A stretch of DNA of 64,000 nt from Cyanobacteria bacterium FACHB-471 (GCA_014695345.1 JACJOC010000012.1:1-64000), one strand, 5' to 3'. Shown: positions 1 through 10,213, counted from the first letter of the stretch. The notes: generated by a model from the sequence alone, not told the origin. A program made the numbers and translations.

Positions 1-156
1 TGTGTGGTTCCCGTTTCGTTCCTCATGTACATCAATGTATTCGCTAACCTCGGCGCTGACGATGCCTAAAAGTTAGGAAAAGTTATGCTGTTTCTTAAGT
101 CGCTGCTGCAGCGTTGGAAATTAGGGCAAGAAGCAGCTTTTCAAGGTTACAGAACG

Positions 157-3100
157 CTATTGCTCGATCGCCCCTAACGCATACAGAGCCAACTTTTGAG
201 CGGCTGTGATACCCGTCACTCCTTTGATGTTAGTGCCGTCATAGGGGCGATTGGGAGTTAACGTATTCAGGCATTCTCCAGTTGGAATATTCCAGATTTG
301 AATGGTGCCGCTGTGACTGCCGATCGTCAATTTGTTTTGAGTGGCAAGGTTCTTTGGAGTAGGGGATGAAACTGGGCAAAAGGCGATCGCTGACCTAACA
401 GAGCGAGAAGGTACAGACAAAGTTTTACGGCAAACGCCCGTGCTGACCTCCCATAGTTTCACGGTTTGGTCGAGGCTGCGGCTGGCAAGGGTTTGACCAT
501 CAGGACTAAAAGCAACTGACCAAACGTCGTTGTCGTGTCCGCGCAGAGTGTAGAGACATTCACCTGTATGGACTGACCAGAGCCGTACCGTTTCATCGCT
601 GCTGCCGCTAGCCAGGAGTTGCCCATCGGGGCTGAAAGCGATCGCCTTCACTCGTCCGCTATGGTCTTGCAGCCTGTGAACACACTGAAGCCCTGTAGTT
701 GACCAGAGGCAAATCGTCTGGTCCTCACTGCTGCTGGCTAACAGTTCCCCCATGGGGCTAAAGGCGACTGACCAAACCCAACCGGAATGGGCTGCTAAAG
801 TGTGAAGGCATTCCCCAGATTGAACTGACCAGAGACGCAAAGTACAATCATCGCCCCCGCTAGCTAACACTTCTCCATCGGGGCTAAAGCTGACCGACTG
901 CACCCAATGGGAATGCCCCTGCAAGGTTCTAAGACACTGTCCGCTGCTAGCTTCCCAGAGCTTAATCGTTTCGTCGGCGCTACTGCTGGCGATCAGGTGA
1001 GCTTGGGGGTGAAAGGCTGCTGAGGTCACCCAGCCCGTATGTCCCTCAAAGGTTTTGAGGCATTGTCCGGTGTTCGTGTCCCACAGTTTAATCGTCTGGT
1101 CAGTACTGCTACTAATTAACTTTTCACCATTCGCACTGTAGGCAACGGAAAAGATGGAATTGGTGTAGCCACGTAGGGTTTTAAGGCACTGTCCGGTTTG
1201 GCTATGCCAAATTCTCACGGTTTGGTCGGCACTGCCGCTCACCACCATTTGACTCTCAGAATGGCAGGCAACGGAGAAGATGGAGTTGGTATGTCCCCAC
1301 AGGGTATGCAGACATTGTCCGGTGTCAACGGACCAGATTCGCACGGTGAGATCGTCGCTGCTGCTGATTAGGGTTTGCCCATCAGCACTGAAGCTGACAG
1401 AACGAACGCGATCGCCATGTTCTGAAAATGTTTTGAGGCATTTCCCCGTCTTCACCTGCCAAAGTTTGAGGGTGCGATCGGCGCTGCCGCTGGCGAGCAA
1501 TTCACCATTAGGACTAAAGGCAACTGACCACACTCGGTCGGCGTGTCCCTGATAAACCTGGTGGCATTTCCCTGACTGGACATTCCATAGGCGAATACTG
1601 CTGTCTTCACTGCCACTTGCCAGCAGGAGCGCTGAGCTTTTCTCAATAGCAGCATGACAAAACGCAACCGAGAGAATGCGTCCCGTATGTCCAGCCAGTT
1701 GCTTAATACAGGTTCCCTTAGAGGCATCCCACAGCATTACACTGGGTTCGTCTCCACCGCTGGCGAGGAGTTGACCATCAGGGCTAAACGATACCGACCA
1801 GATCGAACCGCTATGACCTCGAAGCGTGCTTAGACATTCACCTGTTTGGGTGTTCCAAAGCCGAATCGTTTTGTCACTACTGCAACTGGCGAGAGTTTGC
1901 CCATCGGCACTGAAGCTGACTGACCAAACCCAGCCCTGGTGACCCTCTAATGCCAGTAATAGGCTTCCCTGATTGACCTGCCAGAGACGTAGACCGCCTT
2001 CAGCGTCTCCGGTTGCGAGAACATCACCCGTCGGACTGAGAGCGACTGCAAACACAATACCGAGGATTTCTGCAAACATGGAGCGAGACAAATCAGCATA
2101 GGCAAAATTGATCTGGTGCAGCTGCATCTGGCGCAAGTCGGCTTGCCAGAGCGTTAAGTGTGAAAAGTCATAACTACTTAAGTGAGTTTTTCGCTGACCC
2201 AAAAGATTGAGTAGATTGCCCCCCGCATACCCACTTTCTGAAGTGGATTTGCCGCGCAAGCAGGTTAACTGTTGAATCAAGTCATCTTCCAACGCATCAT
2301 GAAGCGCATCCAACCGTTCGAGGATTGGAGTGAGAATCAGTCGAATTTGAGTTTCTCGAATGTAGTCTTTAGATTGAGCTTTGAGCAGGGCGTGATGTTT
2401 GAGCAGCGCGTCTTTTACGGCAATTCCCTGCACTCCTTGCTGAATTTCGGTGCAGATTTGGGTAATCAGGCGATCGCTCACATATTCCATCACCACAGGC
2501 TGAAGCGAGAATAGAGCGGATTGCTTTTCAATCAGCGATCGCTGCTCCAGCAGTTCCAGAACTTCGATTAACCGTTGCGGTGCAATAGATGGAAAGATAT
2601 CCATTCTCAACTCAGCAAAAGTAGCTGGTTCACGATAAATTGCCAGCCAATACATCACCGATTTTTCAAGCACTGACAACCGTTCAAACTGCTGGTCGAT
2701 CAGCGTGCGAATTCCGCCAAATACAAATGTGTCTTGTTGCAGAAACTCCGTTAGGTTGCCGTCAAATAGAGTTTGAATCGTGGTGGAGATAATTTTGAGC
2801 GCTAGCGGATTGCCAGAGTAGCCTGCGATTAAACGGTTCCAATCGGTGTCCGTGCCTTGGAAGCATCCCTTTAAACTCATTAATTCCTGGGCTTCTGAAA
2901 GCTGAAGTCCAGTAAGCGTGAGCGATCGCACTGGCAAAGTTTCCCCTTCTAGCAGAGCGACTTCTGGCGGCTTTTCACGGCTGGTCAACACCAAACAGCT
3001 TTGATGGCGCGTTTCGCCAATTTGCCGAAACAGTTCTCGATAAACTCCATAGCCCTGACTACTGACAGCGCTGAGTTCTGGTTCTTGAGCATAATGCAGA

Positions 3101-3888
3101 ACCGTTTCAATGTTGTCGAGAATGATCAGACAACGACGCGATCGCAACTGATGTAAAAGTTGGGCAATTTGTCTTTCGATCGGCTGTTCAACCTGCTGCT
3201 GGTTAGTGAGCAATTGCAACAGGTCAGACAGCAGTTCAGTAGGGGGTAGGGCATTCCGTAGCGATCGCCAAATTACCCACTCAAACTCAGATTGGAGCCG
3301 CTGGGACAGCCGAATCACCAGCGAGGTTTTGCCCATGCCGCCCATACCCAACACTGCTACCAGTCGGCAGGGCTGTTGGGATTGACTACCCAAAATCCAC
3401 TGTTCTAGACGAGTTAGCTCTGCTGCCCGTCCATAGAAGAAACTCACATCTGCGGCATCACCCCAATCCTGCCGAGGGGCAGAAGCAACCTGGGTCAGTA
3501 CAGCGCTCGGTTCGACCGCAGCGTCACTCACTCGACTTGCAGGTACCGCTTCAGCCGTAGGTTGAGAAATATGTAATTGATCCGGTTTAGCGGCTTGAGT
3601 TTGTGTAGAGATCCCATCGGTGTGAGATTTACGTTCGATCGCTGCTCGAAAGCTGGTTTTGTTAACTTTTTCACCGATGACTTCAGATAGCAACCTCCAA
3701 AGTTTAGGACCGACATCGTGCTTCAAGTAGGTGGGTGAATACCCATAGGTTTCTGCAATCTGGTCATAACTTTGACGTTGCCACGACCAGGATTCACGCA
3801 GCATTGCCTGTTGCAAATCGCTTAGATGAATGCCCGCCTTGGTAAAGACGAGCGCATCCGTAAAGGCAAGGGCTTGTTCGACATCCAT
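157..3888 (-). CDS. NB-ARC ATPase with C-terminal WD40 propeller(s), STAND-type signalling protein
   Basis: A 1243-residue STAND protein. Residues 1-90 match the small helical N-terminal domain common on cyanobacterial NB-ARC and WD40 proteins. A low-complexity linker runs to about 140. An NB-ARC ATPase follows, with P-loop GMGGMGKTS at about 181-189 and a Walker B-like CLIILDN near 255. From about 630 to 1220 there are roughly fourteen WD40 repeats with GH...W.V.FS and LASGS.D.T.RLW signatures, enough for two propellers. Family knowledge: such proteins act as ATP-driven oligomerising sensors, with WD40 as the ligand or autoinhibitory part and the N-terminal domain as adaptor. The target here is unknown. 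ATG start without a clear Shine-Dalgarno. It stands alone, divergent from the cyclase gene at 4043. A role in defence or regulated death is possible but not shown. Confidence 0.9.
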   Translation of the reverse strand: MDVEQALAFTDALVFTKAGIHLSDLQQAMLRESWSWQRQSYDQIAETYGYSPTYLKHDVGPKLWRLLSEVIGEKVNKTSFRAAIERKSHTDGISTQTQAAKPDQLHISQPTAEAVPASRVSDAAVEPSAVLTQVASAPRQDWGDAADVSFFYGRAAELTRLEQWILGSQSQQPCRLVAVLGMGGMGKTSLVIRLSQRLQSEFEWVIWRSLRNALPPTELLSDLLQLLTNQQQVEQPIERQIAQLLHQLRSRRCLIILDNIETVLHYAQEPELSAVSSQGYGVYRELFRQIGETRHQSCLVLTSREKPPEVALLEGETLPVRSLTLTGLQLSEAQELMSLKGCFQGTDTDWNRLIAGYSGNPLALKIISTTIQTLFDGNLTEFLQQDTFVFGGIRTLIDQQFERLSVLEKSVMYWLAIYREPATFAELRMDIFPSIAPQRLIEVLELLEQRSLIEKQSALFSLQPVVMEYVSDRLITQICTEIQQGVQGIAVKDALLKHHALLKAQSKDYIRETQIRLILTPILERLDALHDALEDDLIQQLTCLRGKSTSESGYAGGNLLNLLGQRKTHLSSYDFSHLTLWQADLRQMQLHQINFAYADLSRSMFAEILGIVFAVALSPTGDVLATGDAEGGLRLWQVNQGSLLLALEGHQGWVWSVSFSADGQTLASCSSDKTIRLWNTQTGECLSTLRGHSGSIWSVSFSPDGQLLASGGDEPSVMLWDASKGTCIKQLAGHTGRILSVAFCHAAIEKSSALLLASGSEDSSIRLWNVQSGKCHQVYQGHADRVWSVAFSPNGELLASGSADRTLKLWQVKTGKCLKTFSEHGDRVRSVSFSADGQTLISSSDDLTVRIWSVDTGQCLHTLWGHTNSIFSVACHSESQMVVSGSADQTVRIWHSQTGQCLKTLRGYTNSIFSVAYSANGEKLISSSTDQTIKLWDTNTGQCLKTFEGHTGWVTSAAFHPQAHLIASSSADETIKLWEASSGQCLRTLQGHSHWVQSVSFSPDGEVLASGGDDCTLRLWSVQSGECLHTLAAHSGWVWSVAFSPMGELLASSSEDQTICLWSTTGLQCVHRLQDHSGRVKAIAFSPDGQLLASGSSDETVRLWSVHTGECLYTLRGHDNDVWSVAFSPDGQTLASRSLDQTVKLWEVSTGVCRKTLSVPSRSVRSAIAFCPVSSPTPKNLATQNKLTIGSHSGTIQIWNIPTGECLNTLTPNRPYDGTNIKGVTGITAAQKLALYALGAIEQ

Positions 3889-4042
3889 CGCTAACTCGTA
3901 TCAGGTGAAGAAAATGGTCTATCTGCGCTCTTGCTTCCAAAAGCGTGTTTTAGTAGATTATCAGACTAGAAATGGCATGTACTAAGTTTTACTTCGAGGG
4001 GCGATCGCAATCAGACCCAAGCTTGGAAGGTGATCTCGTTCA

Positions 4043-5875
4043 ATGATGACTCGACTTTGGAATGGGTTTATGCATCTGCTGCTAAAGCAGATTGTCCTGG
4101 TGCTAACGGTGATGTTTTGCATCGGGGTAGGAGTTGCCCTATCAAATATGTTTCAACTCTCGTCAAACCTGATCCGATCGCAGGCTGTGTTAAACGCCAC
4201 CCTCTACATTCAAGCGTTTAACCAGGCGATCACGCTGTATAGCGATGCAGCCGCTGACCCAGCCAAAGAGAGTGGGCTGACGGTGACTCACGCCTATGTG
4301 ACTGAAGAGCAGGCAATTCCCCTACCTTCTACGTTTGCGATCGAGTTGAGCGACATGATTAGCGATCGCAACCCCGATCTATCTGTGCGCTTCTTCAGCG
4401 ATTATCCATTCCCCTGGCGACAGTCGGAAGGGGGGATTAGAGATGAATTTGAGCAAGCTTCCCTCGATTTTCTGCGGCAAAGCCCTAGAGAAAAGTTTGT
4501 GCGATTTGAGGAGCGTGACGGACATACGACGATGCGCTATGGCGAAGCCAGCATCATGAAAGCAACCTGCGTCGCCTGCCACAACACTCATCCTCAAAGC
4601 CCTAAAACCGATTGGGAGTTAGGAGACGTAGCGGGCGTTTGGGAAATTAAGCAGCCATTGGATACGTTCGTCCAAAAAGTAAATACCGATCTGCGGGAAA
4701 CCTTTTTTATGCTGGGCGGCATTTCCGTCTTAGGACTGTCTGGGCTAACCCTGGTGGTTGGAAAACTGCGCGACACCGCCAAAGGGCTGGAAGGACGGGT
4801 AAAAGAACGGACGGCTGACCTAGCACAAGCTAATGACGACCTGGAAAAGCGCAATCAGCTGATTCGTCAGGTGTTTGGGCGCTATTTGAGCGATGAAGTG
4901 GTAGTGAATCTGTTGGAAAGCCCAGGAGGGTTAAAACTGGGAGGCGATCGCCGCAAGATTACCATTCTCACCTCTGACCTGCGCGGCTTCACGTCCCTGT
5001 CAGAACGGTTATCACCAGAGGAAGTGATTAATATCCTCAATCTCTACCTGGAATACATGGCAGACGTGATCAACCAGTATCACGGCACGATTGATGAGTT
5101 TATGGGAGATGGCATTCTGGTCCTGTTTGGTGCGCCCAAGGCGAGAGAAGACGATGCGATTCGGGCGATCGCCTGTGCTTGTGCCATGCAGCTTGCAATG
5201 GGAGCCGTCAACGAACACATGAAAGTACTCGGCTTACCCCGACTGGAAATGGGAATCGGTATCAACACCGGAGAAGTCGTTGTCGGCAACATTGGCTCTG
5301 AAAAGCGCACCAAGTATGGCATCGTTGGCAGCCAAGTCAATCTCACCTATCGGATTGAATCTTACACGCGAGGCGGACAAATTCTGATCTCAGAGCAAAC
5401 CTTCAAAGAAGCTGGTCCAAACGTGCGAATCAGCGGTCAACAGCAAGTCCAGCCGAAGGGCGTAAAGCAACCGATTACCATTTACGAGGTATATGGAATC
5501 AGCGGCTTTCACAACTTGTATTTACCCAAAGAAGAAGAGGTCTTTTTGCCACTGCCTAAACCCGTTCCTCTCCAGTTCTCACTGTTGGAAGGCAAAGAGG
5601 TTAGCAAAACTCACCTTCAGGGAAACTTAGTGCAGCTTTCAGCAACCGGAGCACAAATTCGGGTAACAACACCCAATGGCATTTCTTCAATTAATGAGTT
5701 TGCCAACCTGAAACTCACTCTGTTAGCCTCAAATCCAGCACAGAACCTCAACGATATTTACGCTAAAGTTACAAAAACTCAAGCAAGCCAAGACGCATTT
5801 TCCATCTATTTCACCTCAATGCCACCCCATGTAGAAACTTGGCTGACTAACCTTTATCAATCCTGTACTAGATAG
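4043..5875 (+). CDS. Membrane sensor cyclase: DUF3365 (c-type heme) + class III nucleotide cyclase + PilZ-like tail
   Basis: A 610-residue protein. An N-terminal membrane helix (about 10-32) precedes a DUF3365 (Tll0287-like) sensor domain whose CVACH motif (C176, C179, H180) is a c-type heme attachment site, so this part should be extracytoplasmic. A second helix near 220-240 and a short coiled coil lead to a class III cyclase domain (about 300-485). Both metal aspartates are visible (TSDLRGF and MGDGILVLFGAP), as are the transition-state Asn and Arg (GSQVNLTYR). The usual purine-selecting Lys and Asp positions read Glu (DEFMGD) and Gly (KYGIVG), so substrate specificity is uncertain. The last 110 residues resemble a PilZ domain (QLSATG). 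ATG follows GGAAGG by 12 nt. It may be a heme or redox-gated cyclase. Product and ligand are inferred, not shown. Confidence 0.88.
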   Translation: MMTRLWNGFMHLLLKQIVLVLTVMFCIGVGVALSNMFQLSSNLIRSQAVLNATLYIQAFNQAITLYSDAAADPAKESGLTVTHAYVTEEQAIPLPSTFAIELSDMISDRNPDLSVRFFSDYPFPWRQSEGGIRDEFEQASLDFLRQSPREKFVRFEERDGHTTMRYGEASIMKATCVACHNTHPQSPKTDWELGDVAGVWEIKQPLDTFVQKVNTDLRETFFMLGGISVLGLSGLTLVVGKLRDTAKGLEGRVKERTADLAQANDDLEKRNQLIRQVFGRYLSDEVVVNLLESPGGLKLGGDRRKITILTSDLRGFTSLSERLSPEEVINILNLYLEYMADVINQYHGTIDEFMGDGILVLFGAPKAREDDAIRAIACACAMQLAMGAVNEHMKVLGLPRLEMGIGINTGEVVVGNIGSEKRTKYGIVGSQVNLTYRIESYTRGGQILISEQTFKEAGPNVRISGQQQVQPKGVKQPITIYEVYGISGFHNLYLPKEEEVFLPLPKPVPLQFSLLEGKEVSKTHLQGNLVQLSATGAQIRVTTPNGISSINEFANLKLTLLASNPAQNLNDIYAKVTKTQASQDAFSIYFTSMPPHVETWLTNLYQSCTR

Positions 5876-5948
5876 GAAGTAAGGGATTGCATCAACAGCG
5901 CTGTGATGCTTTACTCAGGGCAGTACTCCAGCGATCGCTCCTAACACC

Positions 5949-6863
5949 ATGCGCTACCGTTTTTACACCGCTGATGTGTTCACTGATCAGATTTTTGGCG
6001 GCAACCCGCTAGCCGTGTTTCCAGACGCTCGAGGATTATCCACTGAGCAAATGCAGCGGGTTGCTAAAGAACTTAACCTCTCAGAAACCGTTTTTGTATT
6101 TCCTCCCCAACAACCAGGAAGCGATCGTCAGCTTCGCATTTTTACCCCTGCAAGGGAGTTACCCTTTGCCGGACATCCCACCGTTGGCACCGCCTATGTT
6201 CTCGCTACACTGGGAGAAATCACCGCTCCCAAAGATACAACAGTAGTGTTTGAAGAAGGAGTCGGTCCCGTCTCAGTAGATATTCGAGTAGAGTCCGGCA
6301 AGCCCACGTTTGCGGACTTGACCGCCGCCAAACTGCCCGAATTCAGATCAGATCTTCCTTCTGTAGAAAAGCTAGCGGCTGTTCTCTCTCTGGACCCTGC
6401 CGATTTGCTTAATGGAGAAGACAAACCCCAAGCAATCTCCTGTGGTGTACCATTTTTGTTTGTGCCGTTGAGCGATCGCGCCGCTCTCAGCCGCATTCAA
6501 CTAAACCGCCAGGAGTGGCAGCAGTGCCTTGCTTCTGCCTGGGCACCCGACCTTTATGTGTTTGCCTACGACCCTCAAGATCCGTCTCATCTGTGGGCAC
6601 GAATGTTTGCCCCCACAATGAACATTGACGAAGACCCGGCGACAGGCGCCGCCGCAACGGCGATCGCAGGTTATTTGTGTAACCGCAACAGCCTTACTGA
6701 TGGCACATTGCGCTGGTCGATTGAACAAGGCGTTGAAATGGGTCGCCCCAGCTTGCTGCAAGTCGAAGCTGACCTGAAGAATGGTGAAATCCAAGCCATC
6801 CGCGTTGGTGGCTCCTCTATCCTGGTGAGTGAAGGCACAATGGAAATTCCCGATAGCCCTTAG
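5949..6863 (+). CDS. PhzF family isomerase/epimerase
   Basis: A 304-residue protein of the PhzF/diaminopimelate-epimerase fold. The paired half-domains are recognisable: the N-terminal DVFTDQIFGGNPLAVF signature, the catalytic glutamate E46 in NLSETVFV, GHPTVGTAYVL near 77, and the second-half DEDPATGAAATAIAGY near 228. Length is normal for the family. Family members perform proton-transfer isomerisations on small amino-acid-like substrates. Most, including probably this one, have no assigned substrate, and no phenazine genes are nearby. It lies 73 nt after the cyclase gene on the same strand and could be cotranscribed. No strong ribosome-binding site is seen before the ATG. Confidence 0.9.
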   Translation: MRYRFYTADVFTDQIFGGNPLAVFPDARGLSTEQMQRVAKELNLSETVFVFPPQQPGSDRQLRIFTPARELPFAGHPTVGTAYVLATLGEITAPKDTTVVFEEGVGPVSVDIRVESGKPTFADLTAAKLPEFRSDLPSVEKLAAVLSLDPADLLNGEDKPQAISCGVPFLFVPLSDRAALSRIQLNRQEWQQCLASAWAPDLYVFAYDPQDPSHLWARMFAPTMNIDEDPATGAAATAIAGYLCNRNSLTDGTLRWSIEQGVEMGRPSLLQVEADLKNGEIQAIRVGGSSILVSEGTMEIPDSP

Positions 6864-6971
6864 AAAGAGGTAAGGATGCAAGTTGGCGATCGCCCAATTA
6901 AACAAACTTTCTATTACCACAGCACAAATTACGCAACGGACAACGTCGCGTAATCGCTCCTTCAAGCAAAG

Positions 6972-7568
6972 TCACTTTCTAGTTTGAATTGCCTGTCGAA
7001 ACTCTCGAATTGCTTGCAGTCTTGAAGTTTCACCTAGCAACACGCAGCGAGTAAGCAGGTCAAAGTCGAGCATTGCTAGTTCAGGAATTTCGCTCTGAGT
7101 AATTTGCTCATATCTGTCCTGGCGCAATCGATACAGTGTAAACAAGCCATCCTGCCAGAACCAGACTTCGGGAACTTCTAACACCTGATATCGCTGTAGC
7201 TTCGCCGATCCGCCGCTAGTAAACACAACTTCAATCACCAGATCAGGAGTTAGCTTGGAAGTGCCGATGCAGTAAGACTCATCTGCTTGAGCCGATACGA
7301 CTTTTTCCCGTTCCTGAGTCATAGCTCCAGTTGGCTCAAACTCAATGTCATTCTCTTCAAAAAAGATGCCTAACAGAAGAGCAATAATTCCTTTGAAAAC
7401 CTCATGTTCACGACCGGGCATAAGAATTTCGACAGTACCGTCGTAGTAGAACAGATGAACACCGGGTGAAGCTTCAAAACCTTGCTGTATCAGCTTGAAC
7501 TGTTTCCAGGTACGCTCCGGTAAGACAATACGCTGATCGGTAGTTTGAGGTATTGTTGCGGGAGTCAT
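6972..7568 (-). CDS. Uma2 family (DUF820) putative restriction-like endonuclease
   Basis: A 198-residue Uma2-family protein with a PD-(D/E)XK fold. Visible are PDLVIEVVF (Asp and Glu of the nuclease core, about 110) and the downstream Lys in KLQRYQVLEVPEVWFW. Family members are found in dozens of copies in filamentous cyanobacteria, and no cellular role is established. It faces the PhzF gene convergently, with 108 nt between the stop codons. The ATG is followed by MTPATIPQTTDQRIVL, a usual start for this family. The active-site lysine sits in a shorter loop than in many relatives, so activity is likely but untested. Confidence 0.88.
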   Translation of the reverse strand: MTPATIPQTTDQRIVLPERTWKQFKLIQQGFEASPGVHLFYYDGTVEILMPGREHEVFKGIIALLLGIFFEENDIEFEPTGAMTQEREKVVSAQADESYCIGTSKLTPDLVIEVVFTSGGSAKLQRYQVLEVPEVWFWQDGLFTLYRLRQDRYEQITQSEIPELAMLDFDLLTRCVLLGETSRLQAIREFRQAIQTRK

Positions 7569-7861
7569 AGTTTACCTCGTGATAGCCGTGATCGCTCTAA
7601 AAATTCCGCGTTTTCGGGCGATCGCACTACACTTGCACAACTAACAAAACCACTTGCATATTTCCTGCTAGTAATTTGGCGATCACCATTTTCTAAAAGC
7701 AGAACTGTAAAATGAGAGAACAGTGGTTTGACCCTAACTGGCGTTTAGAACTTTCACTTATTCTAACGGACTAGAGAGAATCGTAGAATGGAAGCACTCT
7801 GACAAGTAACAACAGGGTTGATTTCATTAGGAGGTCTTTTGTGGCGATCGCCGCAAAGGAT

Positions 7862-9031
7862 TCATTTCAGCCATTTTCTCTTCCGTTTTGGCGAGGATCG
7901 CCGATCATTCCTAATCCCTGTAAAGTTCTCAAACCAACCCTTGCGCCAAAAGAAAATAATCATACCAACTGCAATAACTGCCATTACGGCTAGCGTCGCA
8001 ACATATCCCCAGTACCAGTTGAGTTCAGGCATATTAAAGGGAGAAGTTTCAGTATTAAAGTTCATGCCATAGATCCCGGCAATGAACGTTAAAGGAATAA
8101 AGATACTGGAAATGATAGTCAGAAGCTTCATCACCTCGTTCATGCGATTACTAACAGAGGATAAGTACACATCCGTTAAGCTTGCAGCAAGTTCTCGGTA
8201 AGTTTCAACAATATCTAAAACTTGAACGGCATGGTCATAGCAATCCCTCAGAAACGTCCGCACATCCTGGCTGATTAAGTCACTACTGTCACGGATGAGT
8301 GCATTGATCGCATCTCGTTGCGGCCAAATAGCACGCCGAAGCTCCAAGAGTTCTCGCTTAATTTGATAAATTTCTTCCAGGGTTTGGGGTGTTGGAACAG
8401 ATACAACTTCGGCTTCCAAATCCTCAATTAATTCTCCATACATTTCTAGGATTGGATAAAAGCCATCAATGATGGCATCGATTAAGGTGTACAACAGATA
8501 ATCCGCCCCTGCCTTACGAATGAGCGATCGCCCCAATTGAATCTGTTCTCGAACGAATCCCAGGCAATCATAGTAAGGTTCCTCTTGAACCGTGAGCAGA
8601 TAATGTTTACCCAACACCAGGCTAATTTGTTCAGTCATAACGCTGCGGCCGTCTTCCCGCAGTGAGACCATCCGCGCGATCAAAACCAATTGTTCCTCGT
8701 ATTCCTGCATATGAGGACGTTGAGGAACATGGATAATGTCTTCCAGTGCCAACGGATGCAGGTTGAACACTTGCTTGATTTGTTGCCAAGTCTGTTCATC
8801 CCCCAGCCCACTCACATCAACCCAGGAAACTGATTCACTGTCTAAATAGGGAATACACTCTTCAGGTTTGTTGATGTCAACTTTCTTGACTTCCGATCGA
8901 CTGTAGTCAATCAGGGTAATTTTGGGCGGAGGTGCATCAGGATGAAAGTGAACGGCTCCAGGAACACCTCTCCGTTCATTAAAGAATCGGGGTCGATTAG
9001 AAGAGGAGGAACGAGGGGGCTGAGCTTGCAT
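7862..9031 (-). CDS. corA: CorA-type magnesium/cobalt transporter
   Basis: A 389-residue CorA channel. A cytoplasmic alpha/beta funnel (about 30-290) precedes two C-terminal membrane helices (about 303-322 and 345-366). The diagnostic selectivity motif GMN is at 322-324, after the first helix in IAGIYGMNF. In this family the protein forms a pentamer in the cytoplasmic membrane and mediates Mg2+ (and Co2+ or Ni2+) uptake gated by intracellular Mg2+. The sequence starts with a Ser/Arg-rich stretch and ends with a basic tail, both usual. A longer frame overlaps the 5' end but is not convincing. The gene appears monocistronic. Confidence 0.95.
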   Translation of the reverse strand: MQAQPPRSSSSNRPRFFNERRGVPGAVHFHPDAPPPKITLIDYSRSEVKKVDINKPEECIPYLDSESVSWVDVSGLGDEQTWQQIKQVFNLHPLALEDIIHVPQRPHMQEYEEQLVLIARMVSLREDGRSVMTEQISLVLGKHYLLTVQEEPYYDCLGFVREQIQLGRSLIRKAGADYLLYTLIDAIIDGFYPILEMYGELIEDLEAEVVSVPTPQTLEEIYQIKRELLELRRAIWPQRDAINALIRDSSDLISQDVRTFLRDCYDHAVQVLDIVETYRELAASLTDVYLSSVSNRMNEVMKLLTIISSIFIPLTFIAGIYGMNFNTETSPFNMPELNWYWGYVATLAVMAVIAVGMIIFFWRKGWFENFTGIRNDRRSSPKRKRKWLK

Positions 9032-9397
9032 TAGCGATTTTCTCCAAGTTGCTCACAGGCACCAATACTGACCCAACTGTAGAACCGTTTGCTGACGTTC
9101 GTTTTTCCGGCAAGGTGTAAGACTCCATGCTATATAAATGCTTTATATCAAGCAAACTGATGAACTTACTAGAAATCAGAGTTCCATTATCCTTTGCTTT
9201 CCGTCCACTGCTTTCTGTCCACTCCCTAAGTTGATACTTTAACGCGATCGCCGAATTGAAGTAATGAATATATTTGCAAAGAACGAATGAATGAAATTTT
9301 GTGAGAAGCAACACGAAGCTCTGCTGCTTACAAAAAGTCTCCGGTTATGATCAGGGATGAGGGAACTCAATTTAGTGGAATATCGAGGAATCTGTAG
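9032..9397. other. Intergenic region between divergent corA and DUF1838 genes
   Basis: This 366-nt divergent spacer must hold both promoters. I see an AT-rich tract around 9120-9180 and a HIP1 octamer near 9245. There is no conserved riboswitch-like structure, strong inverted repeat or credible small gene. A minus-strand open frame here lacks protein-like composition and overlaps the start of corA. Confidence 0.5.
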
Positions 9398-10213
9398 ATG
9401 GCGACTGAAATTCAAGACTTTGACGCTCAGTACTGGGTCAAGACGCGCTCATCCCTCGATTCAAACCAATCAACCTTCTTAATTTGGTCAGGAGCAATCT
9501 ACGCGTTGGTTCCTGGTGAAAAGAGAAATCGCCTCTTTAAGATGGTAGGCGTGAGTGTCAGCAGATGCATTCCTACAGAAGAGGGAAGTTGGGATTTTAC
9601 CTCTCGGGAATTGACGTACTACCTTCACCCAGAAACGGGTGAAATTTTGCGACAGTGGGAAAATCCCTGGACGGGAGAGTTACTTCCTGTAATGCATGTC
9701 GCCAACAATCCAGTGCAGGGTCACTTTAAGGGCAAATTTCCGGCACGCACACACGCAGATAGTACAACCTTCGTGTTTGATATATTTATGGCTTACCCCA
9801 ATCCTCTCGCTACAGAGCCAAAATTTGCTGATTACAGCCCCAACCTAACCTATCAGGCAGCCGAGTTATTTAAGTTAACTGTTCCAACTGAAGACCTATT
9901 GAACCCTGAAATTCTCTCGGTTTCTAAACTACAGCTTTACTGGGATCGGATAGGTCCGTGGGTTCCCTGGATGAAAATGGGCGATCGCCCAGGTCAACTC
10001 GTCTACAGTGCTTATGGTGGCAAAGTCAATGGTTTCGATGAATTACCACAACTGCTACAGGACGAAATTAATACTCGCGTCCCTCTCTATAAAAATGCGC
10101 CCCCATCTTACTTAGATACAGAAGACAGCACCTCCTGGCTATATTTTCAAAAGTACTTTGATGCTTATTTAGCGGGAGAGATCTTTCCTTTGCCACAATC
10201 AGAGGAGGTTTAA
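9398..10213 (+). CDS. DUF1838 family protein
   Basis: A 271-residue protein recognised as DUF1838 from its overall pattern: an early DAQYWVKTRSSL segment, the WSGAIYALVPGEKR and FKMVGVSVSR stretches, YYLHPETGEIL.W.NPWTGE in the middle, and the late GDRPGQLVYSA plus YLDTEDSTSWLYF segments. No catalytic motif, signal peptide or membrane helix is visible. It looks like a soluble beta-rich protein. Family function is unknown. It stands alone between divergent corA and a convergent NTF2-like gene, with 28 nt between the two stop codons. Confidence 0.82.
   Translation: MATEIQDFDAQYWVKTRSSLDSNQSTFLIWSGAIYALVPGEKRNRLFKMVGVSVSRCIPTEEGSWDFTSRELTYYLHPETGEILRQWENPWTGELLPVMHVANNPVQGHFKGKFPARTHADSTTFVFDIFMAYPNPLATEPKFADYSPNLTYQAAELFKLTVPTEDLLNPEILSVSKLQLYWDRIGPWVPWMKMGDRPGQLVYSAYGGKVNGFDELPQLLQDEINTRVPLYKNAPPSYLDTEDSTSWLYFQKYFDAYLAGEIFPLPQSEEV

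Noticed and set aside
1-69. Open plus-strand frame ending in TAA, possible 3' end of an upstream gene
   Set aside because: Only 22 codons, a second frame is also open, and nothing recognisable; too short to support.
6501-6965. 154-codon minus-strand frame
   Set aside because: Antisense to the convincing PhzF coding sequence.
8997-9314. Minus-strand frame of 105 codons overlapping the corA start
   Set aside because: Composition unlike a protein, overlaps the well-defined corA N-terminus, no ribosome-binding site.
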